Shown one piece after another: positions 1-9,395 of a stretch of DNA of 64,000 nt. The DNA comes from Marinobacter salinus (GTDB lineage Bacteria > Pseudomonadota > Gammaproteobacteria > Pseudomonadales > Oleiphilaceae): assembly GCF_001854125.1 (NCBI RefSeq), contig NZ_CP017715.1:930001-994000 (forward strand), read 5' to 3'. The position numbers and the translations under genes are program-made. The notes below the pieces were generated by a model that worked only from the letters and a program-made list of their open reading frames with translations, made no database searches and was not told the origin of the DNA. The stretch's first letter is position 1; each line of letters begins with the position of its first letter.

Positions 1-1143
1 ACCGATACCGAAGAAGCGGTGGGCCACGGCATACTTCAGTTTATTGCCGTGGGGACGCCTCCGGATGAAGATGGGTCGGCCGACCTGCAGTATGTGACTG
101 CCGTTGCGAAATCCATCGGCCAGTACATGGATGAATACAAGGTAGTAGTCGACAAATCGACTGTGCCTGTGGGGACAGGGGACAAGGTAAAGGCGGCTGT
201 CCGTGCCCAGCTTGACCGTCGTGGCCTTGAGCTGGAGTTTGATGTGGTATCGAACCCTGAGTTTCTGAAGGAAGGTGCGGCGATCAATGACTTCATGAAG
301 CCGGACCGGATTGTTGTGGGTACCGACAGTGAAAAGGCGGCCGAACTTCTGAGGGAGGTGTATTACCCGTTCAACCGTTCCCATGATCGGATGATTTTTA
401 TGGATGTCCGGTCTGCGGAACTCACCAAGTACGCTGCCAATTCCATGCTGGCGACCAAAATCAGCTTCATGAACGAAATCGCAAACCTGTCGGAGCGCCT
501 TGGTGCGGACATTGAAGCAGTTCGTCGTGGCATCGGGTCCGACCCGCGCATTGGGTATCATTTTATTTATCCGGGTTGCGGCTACGGAGGCTCCTGTTTC
601 CCGAAAGATGTTCAGGCGCTGGCGCGGACGGCGAGGGATTGCGACTACGATGCCCCGTTACTGAATGCTGTAGAAGCCGTAAATGATGCCCAGAAGCACG
701 TGCTTTTTGACAAGATCAGTCATTACTTCATGGGGAACCTTAAGGGTAAGGTTGTGGCGTTATGGGGGCTTGCGTTCAAACCTAATACAGATGATATGCG
801 TGAGGCCTCTTCGCGCAGACTGATGGAGGACCTCTGGAAAGCGGGTTCTGTAGTCCAGGCTTTCGATCCTGAAGCGATGGAAGAAACCCAGCGCATTTAC
901 GGTGATCAGGCCGGCCTGACGCTCTGCGGCACCAAGGAGCAGGCTCTCAAGGGCGCGGATGTTCTGGTGATTTGCACCGAGTGGAAGGAGTTCCGTTCTC
1001 CGGACTTTGATATGATTGCGTCTGCTTTGAAGGAGCCGGTCGTGTTTGATGGTCGGAATCTTTACGAGCCTGAGATGCTGGATCGTTATGGGCTGATTTA
1101 CTACGCGATCGGCCGCGGCAGAAATCAGTTCCATTCGGAGTAA
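1..1143 (+). CDS. ugd: UDP-glucose 6-dehydrogenase, 5'-truncated by window
   Basis: Oxidises UDP-glucose to UDP-glucuronate with two NAD+, supplying precursors for surface polysaccharides. The frame is open from base 1 ([14 protein letters not shown]...), so the start and the N-terminal Rossmann GxGxxG lie upstream; 380 codons remain. Seen: [23 protein letters not shown], the NPEFLKEG motif and the catalytic-cysteine motif [10 protein letters not shown] (Cys codon 595-597). The C-terminal UDP-binding domain contains [16 protein letters not shown]. It is followed after 2 bp by a HIT-domain gene. Its product is the substrate of the epimerase encoded at 20816-21823, so both may serve the same polysaccharide. 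The family call is very sure. Confidence 0.96.
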   Translation, partial: TDTEEAVGHGILQFIAVGTPPDEDGSADLQYVTAVAKSIGQYMDEYKVVVDKSTVPVGTGDKVKAAVRAQLDRRGLELEFDVVSNPEFLKEGAAINDFMKPDRIVVGTDSEKAAELLREVYYPFNRSHDRMIFMDVRSAELTKYAANSMLATKISFMNEIANLSERLGADIEAVRRGIGSDPRIGYHFIYPGCGYGGSCFPKDVQALARTARDCDYDAPLLNAVEAVNDAQKHVLFDKISHYFMGNLKGKVVALWGLAFKPNTDDMREASSRRLMEDLWKAGSVVQAFDPEAMEETQRIYGDQAGLTLCGTKEQALKGADVLVICTEWKEFRSPDFDMIASALKEPVVFDGRNLYEPEMLDRYGLIYYAIGRGRNQFHSE

Positions 1144-1145
1144 CC

Positions 1146-1571
1146 ATGATGGAGAAACCGGAGTTTCAGCTCCACGAGCGGCTGGCGGCGGACACGATCA
1201 GTCTCGGCCGGAGCCGATTATGCGAAATCCGGTTGATGAATGATCGTACCTGGCCGTGGGTGCTTCTGGTGCCTGCGTTTGCAGGCATCCGGGAGATCTA
1301 CGAGCTGACCGGTGAGCAGCAACAGCGGTTGATGGAAGAATCTTCCACTTTGAGTCGCGGTATGATGGCGCAGTTTTCGGGCGACAAGATGAACGTGGCT
1401 GCGCTCGGCAACATGGTGCCTCAGCTCCATTTGCATCATATTGTTCGTTTTGAGGGGGATCCTGCCTGGCCGGGGCCGGTGTGGGGCAAGCAAAGCCCTG
1501 TGCCCTACACGGATGACGAGCTTGTCGGTATGAGGCGTAAGCTTGAACCTGTGCTGTCGCTGCTTACATGA
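1146..1571 (+). CDS. HIT (histidine triad) domain protein
   Basis: A 141-aa member of the HIT superfamily of nucleotide hydrolases/transferases. The triad appears as QLHLHHIVR near residues 93-101, followed by the DPAWPGPVWG segment typical of the short proteobacterial HIT proteins. There is no signal peptide, so it is probably cytoplasmic. GGAG at 1137-1140 precedes the ATG at 1146 by 5 nt; a second ATG follows at once (1149) and could be the true start. It lies 2 bp after ugd and is probably co-transcribed with it. The substrate is unknown and cannot be deduced from the sequence. Confidence 0.88.
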   Translation: MMEKPEFQLHERLAADTISLGRSRLCEIRLMNDRTWPWVLLVPAFAGIREIYELTGEQQQRLMEESSTLSRGMMAQFSGDKMNVAALGNMVPQLHLHHIVRFEGDPAWPGPVWGKQSPVPYTDDELVGMRRKLEPVLSLLT

Positions 1572-1595
1572 GGTCTGGTCAGGCTGCGGTATGAG

Positions 1596-2219
1596 TTACT
1601 TTCTGGATGCGCGCCTGGCCATGGTCTGTGCCCCCATAAGAATCATCCGAAGCTCTGTTTTCAGCTTGATCTTTAACTCCTCTCGTTCTTTCGCTGTTGT
1701 GTCCAGAGCTTCGGCGCCCTGATTGAAAACCAGTGTCACCATCGCTTCGGCGACAAGTCGGGCGTCGGAAAGTGGTTTCCCCCGCTCCTCGGCAACTCTG
1801 TGAAGGTCATCGGCCAGCTCGGTTGCAAAATGATCAATCTCGGCTTTGATTGCCGTCCGGAAGGGCTTGGACACGCCGGTTCGCTCCCGGAGCATCAGAC
1901 GGAACAGGTTCGCGTTATTGCCGAGGTACTCCATGAATGTTTCCACCGACGTGGAAATGGCGCTGCCATCACGGGCGATCCGCTTTCTCGCGTGACGCAT
2001 CAGCTGGCGCAGCGCGACACCGCCCTCATCAACGAGGGCAAGACCCAATTCGTCGAGTTCGGAAAAATGACGATAGAACGAGGTGGGCGCAATTCCCGCT
2101 TCCCGTGCAACTTCCCGAAGACTGAGACTTCCAAAGCCACGATCAGCGCTCAGTTGTGCCAGTGCGGCATCCATCAGGGCACGACGAGTTCGGAGTTTTT
2201 GCTCGGCTCTGGACGACAA
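1596..2219 (-). CDS. fabR: TetR-family fatty-acid regulator FabR
   Basis: TetR-type repressor resembling FabR/DesT, which tunes unsaturated fatty-acid synthesis. The N-terminal helix-turn-helix reads [20 protein letters not shown], near-identical to FabR as I know it, and the ligand domain has the [16 protein letters not shown] segment. The frame stays open upstream to ATGs at 2252 and 2306. I prefer the TTG at 2217-2219 because AGGGAG lies 7 nt before it, and the resulting start ([13 protein letters not shown]) aligns with the E. coli start (207 aa). It is divergent from aspS. An ATG start at 2252 remains possible and would add 11 residues. Confidence 0.88.
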   Translation of the reverse strand: MSSRAEQKLRTRRALMDAALAQLSADRGFGSLSLREVAREAGIAPTSFYRHFSELDELGLALVDEGGVALRQLMRHARKRIARDGSAISTSVETFMEYLGNNANLFRLMLRERTGVSKPFRTAIKAEIDHFATELADDLHRVAEERGKPLSDARLVAEAMVTLVFNQGAEALDTTAKEREELKIKLKTELRMILMGAQTMARRASRK

Positions 2220-2308
2220 AGTGCGGCTCCCTATACTGCATGAACCGAGCATTCTAGCGATCTGTGGGCAGGGAGTCATCCAGCCCGGAGAGTCACCGAG
2301 AATCACGC

Positions 2309-2337
2309 CTGATTTTCCGCGACATTGTGTTTATAAT
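2309..2337 (+). promoter_or_regulatory. Possible aspS promoter
   Basis: A perfect TATAAT at 2332-2337 stands 117 bp before aspS, with a weak -35-like CTGATT at 2309-2314 and 17 bp spacing. It lies in the divergent fabR-aspS intergenic region. The -35 match is poor, so confidence is moderate to low. Confidence 0.4.
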
Positions 2338-2453
2338 GGGCGGCTTTTCCAGTAAGGTCGCGACGAAATTTTTGCGGGCCAGATTTGAGTAGCAAATAAG
2401 CGTCACATGCTTGGCCAGACATTACGCACACATCAGAAACAACGGGAACCGGT

Positions 2454-4265
2454 ATGCGCAGTCATTATTGCGGTGGGATCAATGAATCCCACATTGATCA
2501 GGAAGTCACACTCTGCGGATGGGTACACCGCCGCCGTGACCATGGGGGTGTTATTTTCCTTGATCTGCGGGATAGGGATGGTATTTCCCAGGTGGTTGTC
2601 GATCCTGACACCCCGGAAAGCTTTGCTCTTGCAGAGAAGGTCCGTAGTGAGTTTGTTGTCAAGGTAACCGGCCGGGTGCGTCGCCGTCCCGCAGGCACCG
2701 AGAACAACAACATGCCGACCGGCCAGGTTGAGCTCCTGGGTAAGGAAGTGAGTATCCTGAACGCGGCCGCAACGCCACCGTTCCCTCTGGATGAGCATGT
2801 CGACGTGGGCGAGGATGTGCGTCTGCGCTACCGCTTCGTCGATCTGCGTCGCCCGGAAATGATCAATCGCCTCCGGTTCCGTTCCCGTGTGACCAGTTAC
2901 ATCCGTAACTACCTGGACAGCAACGGCTTTATGGATGTGGAAACTCCGATCCTGACCCGTGCAACTCCCGAAGGTGCCCGTGACTACCTGGTTCCAAGCC
3001 GGACTCACGAAGGCTCCTTCTTCGCGCTGCCCCAGTCCCCCCAACTGTTCAAGCAGCTATTGATGGTGTCTGGCGTAGACCGCTACTACCAGATTGCCAA
3101 GTGTTTCCGTGATGAAGACCTGCGGGCCGATCGCCAGCCCGAGTTTACTCAGGTGGATATCGAGGCATCGTTTATTGACGAAGAGACCCTGATGGGGCTG
3201 AACGAAGACATGATTCGTTCCCTGTTCAAGGATGTGTTGGACGTCGAACTGCCGACATTCCCGCGTATGCCGCACTCGGAGGCGATGCAGCGCTTTGGCA
3301 GCGACAAGCCAGACCTGCGCATCCCGCTTGAGCTGATTGATGTGGCGGACCTGGTTGAAAGCGTTGATTTCAAGGTATTTGCAGGGCCGGCCAAGGACCC
3401 GAAAGGTCGTGTTGCTGCATTGCGCGTGCCGAAGGGTGGGGAGCTGACCCGTAAGCAAATCGATGAGTACACCAAGTTTGTGGGCATCTATGGCGCCAAA
3501 GGTCTGGCCTACATCAAGGTAAACGATCTGTCCAAGGGTGTTGACGGTCTGCAGTCGCCGATTATCAAGTTCCTCGGTGCCGACGTAGCTCAGGCCATCA
3601 TGGAACGCGTTGGTGCTGAAGACGGTGATATCGTGTTCTTCGGTGCAGATAAAACCACGGTGGTTAACGAGGCTCTGGGTGCACTGCGTATCAAGGTTGG
3701 TCATGACCTGGGCATGCTGACTTGCGAGTGGGCCCCTTTATGGGTTGTGGATTTCCCGATGTTCGAGGAGTTGCCTGACGGTGGCCTGACCGCGATCCAC
3801 CATCCGTTCACTGCACCTTCCTGCAGTGCCGAAGAGCTGGCGGCAAACCCGGCTACTGCTCTGTCCCGTGCGTATGACATGGTACTCAACGGAACCGAGC
3901 TCGGCGGTGGTTCGATCCGTATCCATGATGAGAAGATGCAGGAAGCGGTATTCGGTATTCTCGGCATTGGCGAGGAAGAATCCCGTGCCAAATTTGGCTT
4001 CCTGCTGGATGCACTGAAGTTCGGTTGCCCGCCGCACGGTGGCCTGGCCTTCGGTCTTGATCGTCTGGTTATGCTGATGACAGGGGCCACGTCCATTCGT
4101 GATGTGATCGCTTTCCCGAAAACCCAGAGTGCAACCTGCCTGATGACCCAGGCGCCCGGCGAGGTGGATGAGAAGCAGCTGCGTGAACTGCATATCCGCC
4201 TGCGAAAATCGGCCAAAGCGCTTGAAGGTAACAAGGCGGAGAACGAGGGGCAGAAAAGCGAGTAA
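2454..4265 (+). CDS. aspS: Aspartate--tRNA ligase
   Basis: Charges tRNA-Asp; 603 aa, close to the bacterial AspRS length of about 590. Order of parts: N-terminal OB-fold anticodon-binding domain ([24 protein letters not shown]), class II catalytic core with motif 2 ([19 protein letters not shown]), the bacterial GAD insertion near residues 290-420, and motif 3 ([12 protein letters not shown]). The family includes discriminating and non-discriminating enzymes; I cannot tell which applies here. It starts at the ATG at 2454 and precedes the ruv genes. In Pseudomonas a yebC gene usually lies between aspS and ruvC; here there is only a 75-bp gap holding a hairpin. Confidence 0.97.
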   Translation: MRSHYCGGINESHIDQEVTLCGWVHRRRDHGGVIFLDLRDRDGISQVVVDPDTPESFALAEKVRSEFVVKVTGRVRRRPAGTENNNMPTGQVELLGKEVSILNAAATPPFPLDEHVDVGEDVRLRYRFVDLRRPEMINRLRFRSRVTSYIRNYLDSNGFMDVETPILTRATPEGARDYLVPSRTHEGSFFALPQSPQLFKQLLMVSGVDRYYQIAKCFRDEDLRADRQPEFTQVDIEASFIDEETLMGLNEDMIRSLFKDVLDVELPTFPRMPHSEAMQRFGSDKPDLRIPLELIDVADLVESVDFKVFAGPAKDPKGRVAALRVPKGGELTRKQIDEYTKFVGIYGAKGLAYIKVNDLSKGVDGLQSPIIKFLGADVAQAIMERVGAEDGDIVFFGADKTTVVNEALGALRIKVGHDLGMLTCEWAPLWVVDFPMFEELPDGGLTAIHHPFTAPSCSAEELAANPATALSRAYDMVLNGTELGGGSIRIHDEKMQEAVFGILGIGEEESRAKFGFLLDALKFGCPPHGGLAFGLDRLVMLMTGATSIRDVIAFPKTQSATCLMTQAPGEVDEKQLRELHIRLRKSAKALEGNKAENEGQKSE

Positions 4266-4272
4266 ATTCTGA

Positions 4273-4304
4273 TGCGCCGGTGACCACTCAGGTGCACCGG
4301 CGCA
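4273..4304 (+). terminator. GC-rich hairpin between aspS and ruvC
   Basis: A 10-bp perfect inverted repeat, TGCGCCGGTG (4273-4282) with CACCGGCGCA (4295-4304), separated by a 12-nt loop, starts 8 bp after the aspS stop. No T-run follows, so it may be a weak or Rho-assisted terminator, or an RNA-stability element separating aspS from ruvCAB. Confidence 0.5.
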
Positions 4305-4340
4305 ATCATGGAATCGTACTGAAGCGACAGGGGTATCGAT

Positions 4341-4868
4341 TTGGCGATCATTCTGGGCGTTGACCCCGGGTCGAGAATCACCGGTTTCGGGATTATCCGG
4401 GCGGAAGGTCGTACGATCGAGTACATTGACAGTGGCTGCATCAGGGTGGGCGAAAAGCCCATGGCTGAGCGGCTGCAGGCGATTTTTCAGAGTCTGGCTA
4501 CGCTCATAGGTGAGTTCCGCCCGGAAGAATTTGCCATTGAGCAGGTATTCATGGCGCGAAATCCGGACTCTGCGCTGAAGCTCGGTCAGGCAAGGGGCGC
4601 CGCCATTGTCAGTGCTGCCAACAGCGGGCTCGCTGTTCATGAGTACTCGGCGCGGCAGGTCAAACAGGCGGTCGTGGGTAAGGGCGGTGCAGATAAGGCC
4701 CAGGTCCAGCACATGGTGCAGGTGCTGCTGGCTCTCTCCCGCAAGCCCCAGGCGGATGCTGCCGATGCACTCGCCATTGCCTTGTGCCATGCCCACATGA
4801 GCCAGAGCATTCTCCGTGTGGCAGGTGGTGGCGGAAAGGTGCGTAGCGGGCGAGTGCGACAACAATAA
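4341..4868 (+). CDS. ruvC: Crossover junction endodeoxyribonuclease RuvC
   Basis: Holliday-junction resolvase, RNase-H fold, 175 aa (E. coli 173). It begins with the catalytic strand [14 protein letters not shown] (first Asp), carries the second acidic residue in [23 protein letters not shown], and ends with the helix containing [16 protein letters not shown] (two more acidic residues). The start is TTG at 4341, preceded by GGGG in a weak ribosome site. It is followed by ruvA (29-bp gap) and ruvB, the branch-migration motor with which it acts. Confidence 0.96.
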   Translation: MAIILGVDPGSRITGFGIIRAEGRTIEYIDSGCIRVGEKPMAERLQAIFQSLATLIGEFRPEEFAIEQVFMARNPDSALKLGQARGAAIVSAANSGLAVHEYSARQVKQAVVGKGGADKAQVQHMVQVLLALSRKPQADAADALAIALCHAHMSQSILRVAGGGGKVRSGRVRQQ

Positions 4869-4897
4869 TTCGCTCTCAGGAGCAACAGGAGATTCCC

Positions 4898-5527
4898 TTG
4901 ATAGGTCGTATCCGAGGCATTTTGATAGAAAAAGCGCCTGGTCATGTTCTGGTGGAATGCTCCGGGCCTGGTTACGAAATCGACATTCCCTACACCACCT
5001 TTTTCCACCTTCCCGAGATTGGAGAGGAGGTCGTTCTCCATACCCATTTTGCGGTGCGTGAGGATGCCCAGAGCCTCTACGGCTTTGCGTCGCGTCTGGA
5101 CAGGGATTTGTTTCGTTTGCTCATCAAGGTGAATGGCGTGGGTCCAAAACTGGCCGTGGGGATCCTCTCGGGTCTTGATGCCCACCAGTTCATCCGTTGT
5201 GTTGAGGCCCGTGATGCGAATGCTCTGGTTAAACTTCCCGGCGTTGGCAAAAAGACCGCTGAACGCCTGCTTATTGAAATGGCAGATCGGATAGGGCAAC
5301 TTGAAGGGCAGTTTGTACCGGCATCTCCTGAGAGCGCCGGGTCCGCAGCGGCTCTCTCGGCAGTCCCGGTTCGTAGTCCTGATGCCCGAGAGGAAGCGGA
5401 GGAGGCTCTTATCGCATTGGGCTACAAGCCACAAGAGGCGGCGAGGGCGATCAACAAGATTGCGGAAGAGGGGATGTCCAGCCAAACCCTGATCCGCCTG
5501 GCTCTGCGTAATATGATACCGGCATGA
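4898..5527 (+). CDS. ruvA: Holliday junction DNA helicase subunit RuvA
   Basis: Tetrameric Holliday-junction-binding protein that loads RuvB; 209 aa. N-terminal OB domain (MIGRIRGILIEKAPGHVLVE), then two helix-hairpin-helix segments (LIKVNGVGPKLAVGILSG and LVKLPGVGKKTAERLLIEM), an acidic/proline linker near residues 140-160, and the C-terminal RuvB-contacting domain (EEALIALGYKPQEAARAI). The start is TTG at 4898, with AGGAG 12-16 nt upstream (spacing somewhat long). It belongs to the ruvCAB operon. Confidence 0.96.
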   Translation: MIGRIRGILIEKAPGHVLVECSGPGYEIDIPYTTFFHLPEIGEEVVLHTHFAVREDAQSLYGFASRLDRDLFRLLIKVNGVGPKLAVGILSGLDAHQFIRCVEARDANALVKLPGVGKKTAERLLIEMADRIGQLEGQFVPASPESAGSAAALSAVPVRSPDAREEAEEALIALGYKPQEAARAINKIAEEGMSSQTLIRLALRNMIPA

Positions 5528-5675
5528 TGACGCCAGTTTAATGTGTCGCCTGTGTAGCGCCAAACCTGTAGAGAGCGTAACGTGACACCCTCGGGCCCGT
5601 TTGTACAATTGGGGCAACGTTAAACAGAGGCGGGCGCACAGGCATGATGTTGATTCCCAGAAAACGGATAATGCC

Positions 5676-6707
5676 ATGATCGAATCCGACCGACTGATCT
5701 CAGCACGGGCCGGTGAATACGAAGAGGTGCATGACCGGGCTATTCGTCCCACGTTGTTGGCTGAGTACGTCGGTCAGCCTTCCGTGCGGGAGCAGATGGA
5801 TATTTTCATCTCCGCAGCTCGTGGTCGCCAGGAAGCACTGGATCATGTGTTGATTTTTGGTCCGCCTGGGCTTGGCAAAACTACGCTGGCCAATATCATT
5901 GCCAACGAGATGGGGGTTTCTATCAAGACAACCTCCGGCCCGGTTCTCGAAAAGGCCGGCGACCTTGCCGCAATGCTTACCAATCTCGAAGAAGGCGACG
6001 TTCTTTTTATCGACGAGATCCATCGCCTCAGCGCGGCTGTGGAAGAAGTTCTCTATCCGGCGATGGAAGACTACCAGCTGGATATCATGATTGGTGAAGG
6101 GCCTGCAGCCCGTTCCATCAAGCTGGATCTCCCCCCGTTTACGCTCGTTGGTGCCACCACCCGTGCGGGTTTGCTCACATCACCTTTGCGCGACCGGTTT
6201 GGTATTGTCCAGCGACTGGAGTTTTATAACACCGAAGATCTCACCAGTATCATCACGCGATCTGCGCGCCTGTCCTCCGTGAATATTGATGAAGCAGGGG
6301 CTTTTGAAATTGCGCGCCGGTCACGTGGTACTCCACGAATCGCCAATCGACTGTTGCGCAGGGTTCGCGACTTTGCGGAAGTTCGTTCGGACGGGCATAT
6401 CAGCGTCGATATAGCCGACCAGGCCCTGAATATGCTTAAGGTGGATAGTCAGGGGTTCGATCATATGGATCGTCGCCTGCTGCTCGCAATGATTGAAAAA
6501 TTTGACGGTGGCCCGGTAGGCGTAGAAAGCCTGGCTGCTGCAATCAGTGAAGAGCGCGGCACCATCGAAGATGTTCTGGAGCCATTTTTGATCCAGCAGG
6601 GGTACATGTTGCGGACACCTCGGGGTCGAATGGTGACCTCCAATGCTTATCAGCATTTCGGTGTTGTGCCTCCGAAATCCGGCAGGGAGGACGATCTTTT
6701 TGGCTGA
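5676..6707 (+). CDS. ruvB: Holliday junction branch migration ATPase RuvB
   Basis: AAA+ hexameric motor for branch migration, 343 aa from the ATG at 5676. The upstream open frame from 5601 adds residues unlike any RuvB; the start chosen gives [10 protein letters not shown], as in E. coli. Walker A is [10 protein letters not shown], Walker B is [10 protein letters not shown], sensor 1 is VGATTRAG, and there is a C-terminal winged helix ([18 protein letters not shown]). It is separated from ruvA by 148 bp, so it might have its own promoter. Its stop overlaps the ybgC start region. Confidence 0.97.
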   Translation: MIESDRLISARAGEYEEVHDRAIRPTLLAEYVGQPSVREQMDIFISAARGRQEALDHVLIFGPPGLGKTTLANIIANEMGVSIKTTSGPVLEKAGDLAAMLTNLEEGDVLFIDEIHRLSAAVEEVLYPAMEDYQLDIMIGEGPAARSIKLDLPPFTLVGATTRAGLLTSPLRDRFGIVQRLEFYNTEDLTSIITRSARLSSVNIDEAGAFEIARRSRGTPRIANRLLRRVRDFAEVRSDGHISVDIADQALNMLKVDSQGFDHMDRRLLLAMIEKFDGGPVGVESLAAAISEERGTIEDVLEPFLIQQGYMLRTPRGRMVTSNAYQHFGVVPPKSGREDDLFG

Positions 6708-7161
6708 GCAGGAAGCGGGCAGTTTTTTTGAGCTACCCATCCGTGTTTATATCGAAGACACCGATGCCGGTGGCATCGTGTTCCACGCAAAATACCTTCA
6801 CTATATGGAGCGTGCCCGCACTGAGTGGGTGCGCAGCTGTGGCGTTGGGTTGCGCGCCGGGCTTGCCGACAATATCAGTTATGTTGTTCAGCGATTGGCA
6901 GTCCACTATTCGTTACCGGCCCGCCTCGACGACCAGTTGATGGTGACCGCTGAGCCAGTCGCATCCGGCCGGGTGTGGATGGAGTTTCGGCAGCGGGTTT
7001 TCCGGGCAATTGACCGGAAACTGCTGTGCGAGGCAGATGTCAGGGTGGCATGTGTGGCGCTGGATACCGGTCGCCCACGGCGTTTACCCGAAAATATGCA
7101 GGAATTGCTCAGGAAGCATATCCGAATCATCGAAACGACCAACAGAACAAGCCAGGAGTAA
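6700..7161 (+). CDS. ybgC: Tol-Pal-associated acyl-CoA thioesterase YbgC
   Basis: Hot-dog-fold thioesterase (4-hydroxybenzoyl-CoA thioesterase family) regularly encoded first in tol-pal operons. The active-site segment is [20 protein letters not shown], with the conserved Asp. I chose the TTG at 6700 because GGGAGG lies at 6685-6690 (9-nt spacing) and it yields 153 aa; the frame is open back to an ATG at 6643 deep inside ruvB. The start overlaps the ruvB stop by 8 nt, suggesting translational coupling between the DNA-repair and envelope genes. Confidence 0.93.
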   Translation: MAEQEAGSFFELPIRVYIEDTDAGGIVFHAKYLHYMERARTEWVRSCGVGLRAGLADNISYVVQRLAVHYSLPARLDDQLMVTAEPVASGRVWMEFRQRVFRAIDRKLLCEADVRVACVALDTGRPRRLPENMQELLRKHIRIIETTNRTSQE

Positions 7162-7164
7162 AAG

Positions 7165-7854
7165 GTGGAATCAGAAGTCTCAGTCTGGTATCTCGTTTCC
7201 AACGCCGGTGTGCTGGTGCAGCTGGTTATGCTGTTGCTCGCACTGGCATCTGTCATGTCCTGGGCTCTGATCTTTCAGCGCCTGCAGGTCTTCCGAAAAG
7301 CCAGACAGGCTCAGCTCGCCTTTGAGGAAAGGTTCTGGTCGGGCATGGATCTGGGGCAGCTCTACCGGGAAGTGAATGCGGAACCAACGGCGTTCTCGGG
7401 GATGGAGTCTGTTTTCCGTGCAGGGTTCAAGGAGTTTTCACGTCTCCGCCAGCAAAGTCGCGACGCAGACGCCGTTATGGAAGGTTCCCAGCGGGCAATG
7501 AGAGTGGCTTTTTCCCGGGAGCAGGAGCGTTTGGAAACGCACCTTCCGTTTCTTGCAACGGTGGGCTCCACCAGCCCTTATATTGGTCTGTTCGGGACGG
7601 TTTGGGGCATCATGAACTCGTTCCGTGGCCTGGCTCAGGTGCAGCAAGCGACCCTCGCAACGGTCGCTCCGGGTATTTCCGAGGCGCTTATTGCGACTGC
7701 CATGGGCCTCTTCGCGGCCATTCCGGCAGTAATTGCCTATAACCGTTTTTCCGCCATGTCGGACGCGCTCCTGAAGAATTATGAGACGTTTGCTGAGGAG
7801 TTTTCCAGCATTCTGCACCGTCGGGTGCATAGTAGCGAAAAGAGTGTGGCGTAA
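7165..7854 (+). CDS. tolQ: Tol-Pal system proton channel subunit TolQ
   Basis: Inner-membrane ExbB/TolQ-family protein that with TolR forms the proton-driven motor energising TolA; 229 aa. Three membrane segments are visible: near residues 15-37, about 135-158 (after the LATVGSTSPYIGLFGTVWGI signature) and about 168-195 (EALIATAMGLFAAIPAVIAY). The start is GTG at 7165, with GGAG immediately upstream overlapping the end of ybgC. Second gene of the ybgC-tolQRAB-pal-cpoB operon. Confidence 0.97.
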   Translation: MESEVSVWYLVSNAGVLVQLVMLLLALASVMSWALIFQRLQVFRKARQAQLAFEERFWSGMDLGQLYREVNAEPTAFSGMESVFRAGFKEFSRLRQQSRDADAVMEGSQRAMRVAFSREQERLETHLPFLATVGSTSPYIGLFGTVWGIMNSFRGLAQVQQATLATVAPGISEALIATAMGLFAAIPAVIAYNRFSAMSDALLKNYETFAEEFSSILHRRVHSSEKSVA

Positions 7855-7887
7855 TGCCTGTTTACCTAAAGACTGGAGCATAACGCA

Positions 7888-8334
7888 ATGAAAGGCATGG
7901 GAATGATGCCGGAGCATCGGCGTAAGCCGATGTCGGAGATAAACGTTGTCCCGTACATTGATGTGATGTTGGTGCTTCTGGTGATTTTCATGGTAACGGC
8001 ACCGATGCTTACCCAAGGTGTAAAGGTGGATCTGCCCGAGACAACCTCTGACCCGATTCAGCCTGATAAGAATGTGGAGTCCATTGTTGTATCGGTGGAC
8101 ACCAACGGCGCGTATTACCTTGAAGTCGGTGATAAAGGTAGCGATCCGATGTCTCTGGGTGAAGTTCGGGAGCAAATTGCCAAAATCCTCTCGCAGAGGA
8201 CCAATAGCGAGATCCTCGTGCGTGGCGACGAGCATGTTGAATATGGAACCGTGGTTCGGCTGATGGCGGAATTACAGGGGGCCGGAGCAAGCAGCATCGG
8301 CCTGATAACCGAATCGCCTTTGGACGAGAAGTGA
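7888..8334 (+). CDS. tolR: Tol-Pal system protein TolR
   Basis: ExbD/TolR-family protein, 148 aa, with one N-terminal membrane helix and a periplasmic domain. The helix carries the proton-relay aspartate in VVPYIDVMLVLLVIFMVTAP. GGAG lies about 10 nt before the ATG at 7888. It works with TolQ, binding peptidoglycan and driving TolA. The N-terminus is methionine-rich (MKGMGMM), so an in-frame start at 7894 cannot be excluded. Confidence 0.97.
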   Translation: MKGMGMMPEHRRKPMSEINVVPYIDVMLVLLVIFMVTAPMLTQGVKVDLPETTSDPIQPDKNVESIVVSVDTNGAYYLEVGDKGSDPMSLGEVREQIAKILSQRTNSEILVRGDEHVEYGTVVRLMAELQGAGASSIGLITESPLDEK

Positions 8335-8356
8335 GACCAGTGCGGGCAGAGTTGTT

Positions 8357-9379
8357 GTGAAAGGTCACGAGCGTGAATTAACCAGCACGGGCAAGCCCCC
8401 ATGGAAGTCGCCGGTTGTATTGTCGGTCACCCTGCATCTGCTGATTATTGGCATTGCACTGGCCGGCTGGTCGTGGACAAGTCCGGAGCATGAGCCACCG
8501 CCCCGGAGTATCTCGGCGAGACTGATTTCCCAGACTCCGGAACCTAGCCCGATTGTGGAACCCGTTGACCAACCCGATCGTGAGGAAGAGCGAAGGGCAG
8601 CGGAACAGAAGCGCAAGGCAGAGGAGCAGCGAAAGGAAGAGGCACGCAAGTTGGCGGAGCAACAAGCCCGCGAGGCGGCCCAGCAGAAGGCTGAGGAGGA
8701 GCGAAAACGCCAACAGGCTCTGGCCCGTGAACGCGAAGAGGAAAAGGCGCGGGCAGAGGAAGCGGCCCGTCAGAAGGCGGAAGCTGAAGCGAAAGAACGT
8801 GAGCGGAAGAAAGCTGCAGAGGAGAAGCAGCGACAGCAGGAGGCCAAGCGGAAAGCGGAGGAAGAAAAGCGCCTTCAGGAAGAGCGTCGTAAACGTGAAG
8901 AGGCTGAGCGCAAAAAGCGGGAAGAGGAAGCGCGCCAGGAAGCGGAGCGTAAGCGTCTCGAAGCGGAACGGAAGTTAAGGGAGCAACAGCTGGAAGCATT
9001 GGCGGACGAGGCTGAAAGATCCAGGAAGGCAGAAGCCGAGAGGCAGGCCCAGGCAGCTGCGGCTCGCGCCCGCGAGGCTCAGATGCTGACCGAAAGTGAG
9101 AAATACCTGGCACTCATCAAGGAGAGGCTCCAGCAGGCATGGTATCCGCCGTCTTCGGCGACTGAACAGATGGTGGCGCACCTGCAAATTACCTTATTGC
9201 CAACCGGAGAGCTTTCCGGGGTAAGACTGACTCGGAGCAGTGGCAACACAGCATTTGATAATTCGGCCATGGGTGCAGTCCGTGCTCTGAACCGGTACCC
9301 GATTCCGGACGACCGGGATACATTTGAACGGTACTTTCGTCAGTTCACTATTGAATTCAACCCAAGCGGGTTGAGATAA
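8357..9379 (+). CDS. tolA: Cell envelope integrity protein TolA
   Basis: Links the TolQR motor to Pal and TolB at the outer membrane; 340 aa. Domain I has one membrane helix (SVTLHLLIIGIALAGW, near residues 23-40). Domain II, about residues 70-235, is a very long charged Glu/Lys/Arg/Ala coiled coil. Domain III is a globular TonB-like end (AWYPPSSATEQMVAHLQITL ... FRQFTIEFNPSGL). It starts with GTG at 8357. The repetitive coding sequence of domain II explains many long spurious frames on both strands here. Confidence 0.96.
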   Translation: MKGHERELTSTGKPPWKSPVVLSVTLHLLIIGIALAGWSWTSPEHEPPPRSISARLISQTPEPSPIVEPVDQPDREEERRAAEQKRKAEEQRKEEARKLAEQQAREAAQQKAEEERKRQQALAREREEEKARAEEAARQKAEAEAKERERKKAAEEKQRQQEAKRKAEEEKRLQEERRKREEAERKKREEEARQEAERKRLEAERKLREQQLEALADEAERSRKAEAERQAQAAAARAREAQMLTESEKYLALIKERLQQAWYPPSSATEQMVAHLQITLLPTGELSGVRLTRSSGNTAFDNSAMGAVRALNRYPIPDDRDTFERYFRQFTIEFNPSGLR

Positions 9380-9395
9380 GGAAACGGATAACAAA

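Noticed and set aside
3738..5752. Long minus-strand frames across aspS-ruvC-ruvA
   Set aside because: They lie opposite certain genes and show no conserved motif.
8544..9113. 189-codon minus-strand frame in tolA
   Set aside because: An artefact of the repetitive Glu/Lys/Arg/Ala coiled-coil coding sequence; its product is Pro/Leu-rich low complexity.
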